Source: DBFJGL01 sp048394785
GTDB taxonomy: Bacteria > Bacillota > Clostridia > Christensenellales > CAG-917
Assembly: GCA_048394785.1 (NCBI GenBank)
Contig: DBFJGL010000078.1
Coordinates: 1 to 16,413, forward strand
DNA length: 16,413 bases
Direction of reading: 5' to 3'
Under the pieces are notes generated by a model. It was not told the DNA's origin. It searched no databases and was given only the letters and a program-made list of their open reading frames with translations. The position numbers and the translations under genes are program-made. Of this stretch, positions 1 through 6,076 are shown piece after piece. How positions within the stretch are numbered: the stretch's first letter is position 1; the number at the start of each line of letters is the position of its first letter.

Positions 1-1889
1 CGAAAACCAAAGACAGTTACGCTTCCTATCTGTTCCACGAAGGGACGAATTATCAGGCGCATAAGATGTTTTCTCCCACGCCTGCGTTCGAGAACGGGAC
101 GGAAGGCTGGAGTTTTGCCGTGTGGGCTCCCAATGCCGCCGCGGTATCGGTTGTGGGCGATTTCAACGGCTGGGTTGTCGGCGCAAACGCTATGGAGAAG
201 GGCGAGGACGGCGTTTGGAGCGCGTTCGTGCCCGGAGTAAAGCAGTACGACAATTACAAATACGCCGTCACGTCTACGACGGGCGCGACGGTGTTGAAGT
301 GCGATCCTTACGGTCTGCATTTCGAAACCGCGCCTGCAAACGCGTCCAAGCTTTACGACATTTCGGGTTATCGGTGGAAGGACAGAAAATGGATGACGGA
401 ACGCGCCAATTACAACCCGTACGGCAGTCCTATGAATATTTACGAACTGCATTTCGGAAGCTGGCGCAGGTATCCCGACGGAAACTGTTACAATTACCGC
501 GATATGGCGGACGAACTCATTCCCTACGTCAAGAAAATGGGGTACACGCACATTGAGCTTATGCCTCTCACCGAGTTCCCGTTCGAAGGTTCCTGGGGTT
601 ATCAGGTCACGGGTATGTTCGCGCCCACGTCGCGGTACGGCACTCCCAAAGACCTTATGGAGTTCATTGACCGCTGTCACCGCGCAGGTATAGGCGTAAT
701 TCTCGATTGGGTGCTCGCTCACTTCCCCAAAGACGAGCACGGACTCAGTCTGTTTGACGGCACTCCTCTTTACGAATACGAGGACAAGAACAAAGCCGAG
801 CACAAGGAGTGGGGTACCAAGATTTACGATTTCGGCAAAAACGAGGTCAAGAGCTTTTTGATTTCGGCGGCGATGTTCTGGTTCGATATGTATCACATCG
901 ACGGGATACGCTGCGACGCGGTGGCGAGTATGCTTTATCTCGATTACGGCAAGCGCGACGGCGAGTGGACGGCGAATAAGTACGGCGGAAACCACAATCT
1001 CGAAGCAAAAGATTTCTTGAAACAGATGAATACGGCAGTGCTGTCCAAATATCACGGAGCGATTACCATCGCAGAGGAGTCGACGGCGTTCCCGATGATT
1101 ACGAAACCTGCCTACGACGGCGGGCTCGGCTTTAATTTCAAATGGAATATGGGTTGGATGAACGACTGTTTGCATTACGTTTCTCTCGACCCGTTTTTCA
1201 GAAAGGACAATCACAATAATCTGACGTTTGCAATAACTTACGCGTATTCGGAGAATTACGTTTTGCCCATTTCTCACGACGAAGTGGTGCACGGCAAATG
1301 TTCTATGATAAACAAAATGCCCGGCGACTACGACCAGAAATTCGAGGGGCTCAAAGCGTTTTACGGGTTTATGACAGGGCACCCCGGCAAAAAACTCACC
1401 TTTATGGGCAACGAGTTTGCGCAGTTTATAGAGTGGAATTACGCGCAGGAGCTGGACTGGTTCCTGTTGGATTATCCGCGGCATCGCACTTTCCACAAGT
1501 TTATAAAGGATTTGAACGCGTTTTATCTCGAAAACAAGGCGTTGTGGCAGCTTGACTGCTCCTATGACGGGTTCAAATGGATTGTTGTGGACGACAGCGC
1601 GCAGAATATAGTGTCGTTTATAAGAAAGGCGGCGGACGGAGAATATGTTATCTGCGTGGTAAACTTCTCGCCCGTGGAAAGGCTCAAATACGTTATGGGC
1701 GTGCCCGAGAGCGGCAGTTATAAGGTGGAACTTACGTCCGCGCTCAAAAAATACGGCGGCGACGAGGAAAGAAGGCATACCTTCCGAGCCGTGGCAAAGC
1801 CGTCGCACGGTTATCCGTATTCCGTAAAACTGAATATACCCAAAAATTCCGTAATGTTTCTCAAACATATGGTTAAGGAGGAAAAATAA
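1..1889 (+). CDS. glgB: 1,4-alpha-glucan branching enzyme (5'-partial)
   Basis: Glycogen branching enzyme, which makes alpha-1,6 branches by moving short alpha-1,4 glucan segments in the cytoplasm. The first complete codon in frame is at base 3. The 21 codons before the first visible ATG (66) read YLFHEGTNYQAHK, the usual GlgB N-terminus, so the true start lies just outside the window and 66 is internal. About 628 residues are visible, near the usual length of clostridial GlgB. A CBM48-type module (FAVWAPNAAAVSVVGDFNGW, about bases 115-175) is followed by a GH13 barrel. The nucleophile Asp is in GIRCDAVASM (codon 915-917), the acid/base Glu in IAEEST (about 1074), and the third Asp in ISHDEVVHG (1278-1280). 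The usual DWVP(G/A)HFPKD motif reads DWVLAHFPKD here. Its stop overlaps the glgC start (TAATG), indicating one transcript and translational coupling. Confidence 0.97.
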   Translation, partial: KTKDSYASYLFHEGTNYQAHKMFSPTPAFENGTEGWSFAVWAPNAAAVSVVGDFNGWVVGANAMEKGEDGVWSAFVPGVKQYDNYKYAVTSTTGATVLKCDPYGLHFETAPANASKLYDISGYRWKDRKWMTERANYNPYGSPMNIYELHFGSWRRYPDGNCYNYRDMADELIPYVKKMGYTHIELMPLTEFPFEGSWGYQVTGMFAPTSRYGTPKDLMEFIDRCHRAGIGVILDWVLAHFPKDEHGLSLFDGTPLYEYEDKNKAEHKEWGTKIYDFGKNEVKSFLISAAMFWFDMYHIDGIRCDAVASMLYLDYGKRDGEWTANKYGGNHNLEAKDFLKQMNTAVLSKYHGAITIAEESTAFPMITKPAYDGGLGFNFKWNMGWMNDCLHYVSLDPFFRKDNHNNLTFAITYAYSENYVLPISHDEVVHGKCSMINKMPGDYDQKFEGLKAFYGFMTGHPGKKLTFMGNEFAQFIEWNYAQELDWFLLDYPRHRTFHKFIKDLNAFYLENKALWQLDCSYDGFKWIVVDDSAQNIVSFIRKAADGEYVICVVNFSPVERLKYVMGVPESGSYKVELTSALKKYGGDEERRHTFRAVAKPSHGYPYSVKLNIPKNSVMFLKHMVKEEK

Positions 1890-3088
1890 TGAACAAATAT
1901 GTCAAAAAAGATTGCCTTGCTATGCTGCTCGCAGGCGGTCAGGGCACGAGGTTGGGAGTGCTCACCAACGACGTCGCAAAACCTGCGGTGCCCTTCGGAG
2001 CGAAATACCGTATTATCGATTTTCCTCTGAGTAACTGTATTAACAGCGGTATAGACACGATAGGGGTGCTTACTCAGTACCGTCCGTTCGAACTGCACCA
2101 ATACATAGGCAACGGTCAGCCCTGGGACTTGGACAGACTGAGCGGAGGCATTTTCGTACTTCCGCCCTTTATGCGCGCAAAGTCGGGCGAGTGGTACAAG
2201 GGCACGGCAAACGCAATCTATCAGAACATAGATTTTATCGATAACTATAATCCCGATTACGTGGTACTGCTGTCCGGCGACCATATCTACAAAATGGATT
2301 ATCACAAGATGCTGCGCGCTCACAAGAAAAACAGGGCAGACTGTACCATCGCGGTGCTCGACGTGCCCATTCAGGAGGCGAGCCGCTTCGGCATAATGAA
2401 CATCAGAGAGGACTACGAAATATACGAGTTCGAGGAAAAGCCCAAAAACCCCAAGAGCAACAAGGCGTCGATGGGCATATACATTTTCACTTGGAGTAAA
2501 CTGCGCAAGTATCTTATTGACGACGAAAAGGACAAGACGTCGGACAACGACTTCGGCAAAAACATAATCCCCAAAATGTTAAAAGACGGACAGAGAATGT
2601 ACGCGTATCAGTTTGAGGGATATTGGAAAGACGTAGGCACCATTTCTTCGCTGTGGGAAGCGAATATGGACATATTGAAGGGCGGCGAAGGCGGTCTTAA
2701 CCTCGAAGACGACACCTGGAAAATATATGCGAGAAATATGGCGGAACCGCCTCACTACATCGCGGAAACGGGCAAGGTTCAGAACTGCCTTATCTCCGAG
2801 GGTACCGTGGTTGCGGGAACGGTCAAAGACAGCATAATTTCGCACTCCGTCACAATAGGCAAGGACGCCTATATCGAAGGCTCGATTATAATGCCGGGCG
2901 CGGTGATTGAGGAAGGCGCGGATATCAGATATTCCATAATAGGCTGGGAAGCGGTTGTCGGTAAAAACTCCATGGTGGGCGAAACCCTGCCCGAGTGCAA
3001 GCCCGGCGAATGGAAAATCAGCGTTATCGCTCCCAAATACGTTCTGCCCGAAAACAGCGTAGTCGGCGCAAACGAAATGATAGGATAA
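1889..3088 (+). CDS. glgC: glucose-1-phosphate adenylyltransferase (ADP-glucose pyrophosphorylase), catalytic subunit
   Basis: Makes ADP-glucose from glucose-1-phosphate and ATP, the committed step of bacterial glycogen synthesis. It has 399 residues, normal for the family. The nucleotide-binding signature GGQGTRL (residues 16-22) and KPAVPFGAKYRIIDFPLSN-type region are intact. The catalytic SGDHIY (129-134, Asp131), the sugar-phosphate-binding FEEKP (181-185) and YWKDVGT (245-251) are also present. From about residue 290 the hexapeptide pattern of a left-handed beta-helix appears (ISEGTVVAG, SIISHSVTIG), which in this family carries the regulatory and oligomerisation surface. An AAGGAGG Shine-Dalgarno (1875-1881) lies inside the end of glgB, seven bases before the ATG. 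The next gene, glgD, is its degenerate paralogue, so the active enzyme is probably a GlgC/GlgD heterotetramer, as described for Bacillus and other Firmicutes. Confidence 0.97.
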   Translation: MNKYVKKDCLAMLLAGGQGTRLGVLTNDVAKPAVPFGAKYRIIDFPLSNCINSGIDTIGVLTQYRPFELHQYIGNGQPWDLDRLSGGIFVLPPFMRAKSGEWYKGTANAIYQNIDFIDNYNPDYVVLLSGDHIYKMDYHKMLRAHKKNRADCTIAVLDVPIQEASRFGIMNIREDYEIYEFEEKPKNPKSNKASMGIYIFTWSKLRKYLIDDEKDKTSDNDFGKNIIPKMLKDGQRMYAYQFEGYWKDVGTISSLWEANMDILKGGEGGLNLEDDTWKIYARNMAEPPHYIAETGKVQNCLISEGTVVAGTVKDSIISHSVTIGKDAYIEGSIIMPGAVIEEGADIRYSIIGWEAVVGKNSMVGETLPECKPGEWKISVIAPKYVLPENSVVGANEMIG

Positions 3089-3094
3089 GGAGGA
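3087..3094 (+). promoter_or_regulatory. glgD ribosome binding site
   Basis: AAGGAGGA overlaps the glgC stop and lies five bases before ATG 3100. It fixes the glgD start there and rules out an in-frame ATG at 2995, which lies inside glgC. Confidence 0.85.
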
Positions 3095-3099
3095 AGACT

Positions 3100-4215
3100 A
3101 TGAAAAACCACACTATGAGCGTGCTTTTTGCGTCCGACGAGGACAGCCATCTTAACGACCTTACGTTGCATCGCACAACGGCGTCGTTGCCTTTCGGCGG
3201 CAGATATAGGCTTATCGACTTTGCTCTTTCAAACCTTGTCCACGCCAATATCACGACGATAGGCATAATTACGCGCAATAACTACAATTCGCTTATGGAC
3301 CACATTCGTATGGGACGCGATTGGGATTTGAACAGAAAAAACAGCGGCATATCCATTTATCCGCCCTTTGTGTTCAACACGGCTCACGATGTATATAAAG
3401 GCAAAATCGAGGCGTTATACACCTTGCGCGGCTTTATGATGAACGCAAGCGAGGAATACGTCGTTATAGCCAACACTAATATCGCGTTCAACATCGATTT
3501 CGACGAGGTGGAGAAGTTCCACATCGAGCGCGGCGCGGACATCACGATGCTGACGTACAAAACGGACGATACCAACCCCAGAAAAGTCATTGTCAGCACC
3601 GATAAGAACAACCGCATTACGGATATGCGTTTCCCCGTTGCTTCGGACACGGGAGAACAGCTGTGCAATCTGAACATTTACTTCATAAAGAAAGATTTGC
3701 TCATTTCGTTGGTGGACAACGCCTATGCGCACGGCGCGTACGACTTTGAAAAGGATATTCTGCAAAAGAAGCTCGACGAGCTGTATATAATGAGCTACCG
3801 CGTTACCGAATACGTTGCGGTTATAGACAGAATACCCACTTATTTCAAGCACAGTATGAACTTGCTTGACAGCAAGGTGCGCGACGAACTGTTCTATAAA
3901 CACTCGACCATTCTCACCAAAGTCAAGGACAGCGTGCCTGCCAAGTATAAGGAGGGCGCAAACGTCAAGAATTCAATTATAGCCGACGGTTGCGTAATCG
4001 ACGGCACGGTGGAAAATTCGGTGCTGTTCAGAAGCGTCAAAGTGGGCAAGGGCGCGGTCATCAGAAACTCCATCATTATGGAGGACGGTATTATTATGGA
4101 AGGTGCCGAGCTCAACTACGCAATTACCGATAAAGACGTAATCATTCAGCCCGGGCGCAGACTGAGCGGATATGAAACATATCCTATGGTCGTGGTTAAA
4201 GGCAAGGTAATATAG
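3100..4215 (+). CDS. glgD: GlgD, non-catalytic ADP-glucose pyrophosphorylase subunit
   Basis: This is a paralogue of GlgC that in Firmicutes acts as a regulatory partner, raising GlgC activity in a mixed tetramer. It has 371 residues from the ATG after a strong Shine-Dalgarno. The frame is open further upstream (from 2995), but that would overlap glgC and lacks family similarity. The fold is retained: PFGGRYRLIDFALSN (31-45), DWDLNRKNSGISIYPP (74-89) and a C-terminal beta-helix from about residue 285. The catalytic elements are lost. The GGxGTRL loop is replaced by ASDEDSHLNDLTLHR (11-25), and SGDHIY has become NTNIAF (125-130), with Asn127 at the place of the GlgC catalytic Asp131. It is therefore expected not to make ADP-glucose by itself. 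The 11-base spacing to glgC supports equal co-expression. Confidence 0.95.
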   Translation: MKNHTMSVLFASDEDSHLNDLTLHRTTASLPFGGRYRLIDFALSNLVHANITTIGIITRNNYNSLMDHIRMGRDWDLNRKNSGISIYPPFVFNTAHDVYKGKIEALYTLRGFMMNASEEYVVIANTNIAFNIDFDEVEKFHIERGADITMLTYKTDDTNPRKVIVSTDKNNRITDMRFPVASDTGEQLCNLNIYFIKKDLLISLVDNAYAHGAYDFEKDILQKKLDELYIMSYRVTEYVAVIDRIPTYFKHSMNLLDSKVRDELFYKHSTILTKVKDSVPAKYKEGANVKNSIIADGCVIDGTVENSVLFRSVKVGKGAVIRNSIIMEDGIIMEGAELNYAITDKDVIIQPGRRLSGYETYPMVVVKGKVI

Positions 4216-4222
4216 CCTGAAT

Positions 4223-4254
4223 TTGACATAATCACGCCTTTAAGTTAATAAAAT
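4223..4254 (+). promoter_or_regulatory. candidate glgA promoter
   Basis: A perfect -35 hexamer TTGACA (4223-4228) starts seven bases after the glgD stop. The -10 is less clear. TAATAA (4246-4251) has the ideal 17-base spacing but matches only three positions. TAAAAT (4249-4254) matches five positions but with a 20-base spacing. It could give glgA extra transcription apart from read-through of glgBCD. Confidence 0.4.
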
Positions 4255-4265
4255 GTAAGATAAAC

Positions 4266-4302
4266 GCGGCATTGATAACATTGCCGCACGCGGCACAGCC
4301 GC
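4266..4302 (+). promoter_or_regulatory. alternating GC-rich inverted repeats before glgA
   Basis: Four alternating complementary segments occur in a row: GCGGC(A) 4266-4271, (T)GCCGC 4282-4287, GCGGC(A) 4290-4295 and GCCGC 4298-4302. Pairing 1:2 with 3:4 excludes pairing 2:3 with 1:4, so the leader can fold in two ways. The glgA Shine-Dalgarno (GGAGG, 4312-4316) follows ten bases later. No T-run follows, so it does not look like an intrinsic terminator. A role in translation, RNA processing or stability is inference. Confidence 0.45.
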
Positions 4303-4321
4303 ACCCGTTTCGGAGGTTAAT

Positions 4322-5743
4322 ATGAAAATATTGTACGCAACATCAGAAGCCGCGCCGTTCGCGCGGTCGGGAGGACTCGGCGACGTAGCGGGCGCATTGC
4401 CCAAGACCCTTAACGACTTGGGAAACGACGCGCGCGTTGTTATGCCTTTTTATAAGGAAGAAATCAACTCGGCTTATATCGACGGAATGCGTTTTATAGG
4501 TTCCACGTTTGTTGACCTCAGTTGGCGCAGACAGTACTGCGGCGTGTATGAAGCGACATACAACAGCGTGAAGTACTACTTCATTGACAACGAGTATTAT
4601 TTCAAACGCCGCGGACTTTACGGGCACTTCGACGACGGCGAAAGATTTGCGTTTTTCGCAAAAGCCATTCTCGAAATAATGCCGCTCATAGATTTTTATC
4701 CCGACGTGTTGCATTGCAACGATTGGCAGACTGCGCTTGCGCCCGTGTTCCTCGATGTGTTTTACCGTTTCTCTCAGGATTATCAGCACGTCAAGACGGT
4801 GTTTACCATTCACAACATCGAGTTTCAGGGCAAATACGGCAAGGAACTCATTACCGATATACTCGGACTGCCCGAGTGGGCGCACTCGCTTGTGCTCAAC
4901 GACGACTGCGTGAATTTTATGAAGGGCGGCATAGAGTCGGCGCACGCGGTCACCACCGTAAGCAGGACGTATGCGGACGAAATTCTCGACCCGTATTATT
5001 CTTTCGGACTCGACGGGATACTGTCCGAGCGCAAATTCAAGCTTCACGGCGTGATCAACGGTATAGATATGGATAAGTATAATCCGAAAACCGACGACGC
5101 GCTGTTCAAGAACTATGATTTGAAAGGCATATCCAAAAAAACGCAGAACAAGAAGGCGCTTTGCGAACTCGTCAATCTCAATTACGACGAAAACCGTCCT
5201 ATGATTGCAATGGTGACAAGACTCACCGAACAAAAGGGTATGGATTTGGTCGCCGCGGTAGTGGACGAGATTATGAAAGCGGACGTTCAAATGGTCGTGC
5301 TCGGCACGGGCGATTGGCGGTATGAAAATATGATAAAGGAAGCGGAGGGAAGATACCCCAATAAATTCCGCGCGATACTCGCGTTCTCCGGCGACTTGGC
5401 GTCCAAGATTTATGCGGGCGCGGATATGTTCCTTATGCCGTCAAAGTTCGAGCCTTGCGGGCTTAGCCAGCTCATTGCGATGAGATACGGCACGGTGCCT
5501 ATCGTGCGCGAAACGGGCGGACTTAAAGATACGGTAGAAGCGTATAATCCCGTCGAGAAAACGGGCAAAGGCTTTACGTTCAAGTCATACAACGCCTATG
5601 ATATGCTCGACGCGGTTTGGCGCGCCTACGCCGCGTTCTACGACAAAGACAATTGGAAGAAGGTCGTGTCCAACGATATGAAAGCGGATTTCGGCTGGAC
5701 GAGAAGCGCGGAGCGTTATCTCGATATATACGCCGCGTTGTAA
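4322..5743 (+). CDS. glgA: glycogen synthase (ADP-glucose, GT5)
   Basis: Transfers glucose from ADP-glucose to the non-reducing end of a growing alpha-1,4 glucan in the cytoplasm. Its 473 residues match the usual GlgA length of about 475. The N-terminal half has the GT-B glucan-side signatures: SEAAPFARSGGLGDV (8-21), HCNDWQTAL and FTIHNIEFQG. The C-terminal half has the nucleotide-sugar site: VTRLTEQKG, PSKFEPCGLSQL with the catalytic Glu at residue 377, and RETGGLKDTV. The first Lys of the KxGG motif (Lys15 in E. coli GlgA) is Arg15 here. GGAGG (4312-4316) lies five bases before the ATG. The gene sits 106 bases after glgD and has its own promoter-like sequence, so it may be partly uncoupled from glgBCD. 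Confidence 0.97.
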   Translation: MKILYATSEAAPFARSGGLGDVAGALPKTLNDLGNDARVVMPFYKEEINSAYIDGMRFIGSTFVDLSWRRQYCGVYEATYNSVKYYFIDNEYYFKRRGLYGHFDDGERFAFFAKAILEIMPLIDFYPDVLHCNDWQTALAPVFLDVFYRFSQDYQHVKTVFTIHNIEFQGKYGKELITDILGLPEWAHSLVLNDDCVNFMKGGIESAHAVTTVSRTYADEILDPYYSFGLDGILSERKFKLHGVINGIDMDKYNPKTDDALFKNYDLKGISKKTQNKKALCELVNLNYDENRPMIAMVTRLTEQKGMDLVAAVVDEIMKADVQMVVLGTGDWRYENMIKEAEGRYPNKFRAILAFSGDLASKIYAGADMFLMPSKFEPCGLSQLIAMRYGTVPIVRETGGLKDTVEAYNPVEKTGKGFTFKSYNAYDMLDAVWRAYAAFYDKDNWKKVVSNDMKADFGWTRSAERYLDIYAAL

Positions 5744-5754
5744 GGACGGTTTTA

Positions 5755-5793
5755 TCGGGGCAATGTGCTGTTATCGCTTGCGTATTGTCCCGA
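5755..5793 (+). other. hairpin just after glgA
   Basis: TCGGGGCAAT (5755-5764) pairs with ATTGTCCCGA (5784-5793), giving ten base pairs with one G-U pair and a 19-base loop. It starts 11 bases after the glgA stop. No T-run follows, so it is not a textbook intrinsic terminator. It could protect or define the 3' end of the glgA message, or be a Rho-dependent or processing site. Confidence 0.5.
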
Positions 5794-5824
5794 AAACTGA
5801 TATGTTATTGCAAATAATATACGG

Positions 5825-5851
5825 TTGACGATAGTTAATAGAGTATATAAT
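5825..5851 (+). promoter_or_regulatory. glgP promoter
   Basis: TTGACG (5825-5830) and a perfect TATAAT (5846-5851) are separated by 15 bases (16 if the -35 is read as GTTGAC). The short spacing may make it weak or activator-dependent. Transcription would begin near 5858, leaving a leader of about 220 bases before the glgP ATG. Confidence 0.6.
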
Positions 5852-5867
5852 ATAAACAAGTATGAAA

Positions 5868-5976
5868 ATCGCCTGACTGCGGCGATAATCAAGACGACCG
5901 ACCGATGCGAATATATATCGGGGGTCTTGTACCGTCTTAACCGACGGGTATGAGCGCCTCAATACGTTTTAGGCGC
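5868..5976 (+). promoter_or_regulatory. structured glgP leader RNA (four successive hairpins)
   Basis: Directly after the predicted transcription start come four inverted repeats. H1 is ATCGCC 5868-5873 with GGCGAT 5881-5886. H2 is CAAGAC 5890-5895 with GTCTTG 5924-5929, enclosing CCGAT 5902-5906 paired with ATCGG 5917-5921 and leaving GA bulges on the 5' side. H3 is CCGTC 5932-5936 with GACGG 5943-5947. H4 is GCGCCT 5954-5959 with AGGCGC 5971-5976. They fill nearly all of this stretch, and I find no credible reading frame or T-run in it. I do not recognise a known riboswitch consensus. The compact stacking suggests a folded regulatory RNA, but only comparison with relatives can show this. 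Confidence 0.45.
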
Positions 5977-6036
5977 AATGCGGAATAATATAAACATAAT
6001 TCGCGACAAAAAAATAAAATACTAAGGTAAATAAAA

Positions 6037-6069
6037 CTTTCTCCGTACGGGGGAGCGGGGGAGAAAGGA
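6037..6069 (+). promoter_or_regulatory. hairpin overlapping the glgP ribosome binding site
   Basis: CTTTCTCC (6037-6044) is perfectly complementary to GGAGAAAG (6060-6067) over eight bases with a 15-base loop. The 3' arm covers four of the six bases of the Shine-Dalgarno AAAGGA (6064-6069), which lies seven bases before ATG 6077. CTCC (6041-6044) can instead pair with GGAG (6052-6055) in the loop, which would free the ribosome site. This is the classical geometry of translational control. Function is inference. Confidence 0.5.
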
Positions 6070-6076
6070 ATTTGAT

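Noticed and set aside
66..68. ATG 66 as the glgB start
   Set aside because: The preceding 21 in-frame codons encode the conserved GlgB N-terminus, so 66 is internal and the gene is cut by the window edge.
2995..3099. A longer glgD beginning at an in-frame ATG at 2995
   Set aside because: It would overlap glgC by 94 bases, its extra residues are Arg-rich with no family similarity, and AAGGAGGA sits right before ATG 3100.
4343..5290. 315-residue antisense open frame over glgA
   Set aside because: It is the shadow of a clearly conserved gene; its His/Arg/Val-rich product has no recognisable domain.
5862..5877. CcpA cre-like site (ATGAAAATCGCCTGAC) near the glgP promoter
   Set aside because: There is one extra A before the central CG compared with the cre consensus, and the bases are better explained by hairpin H1.
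5954..5990. Hairpin H4 as an intrinsic terminator
   Set aside because: No T-run follows the stem; the next bases are AATGCGGAATAATA.
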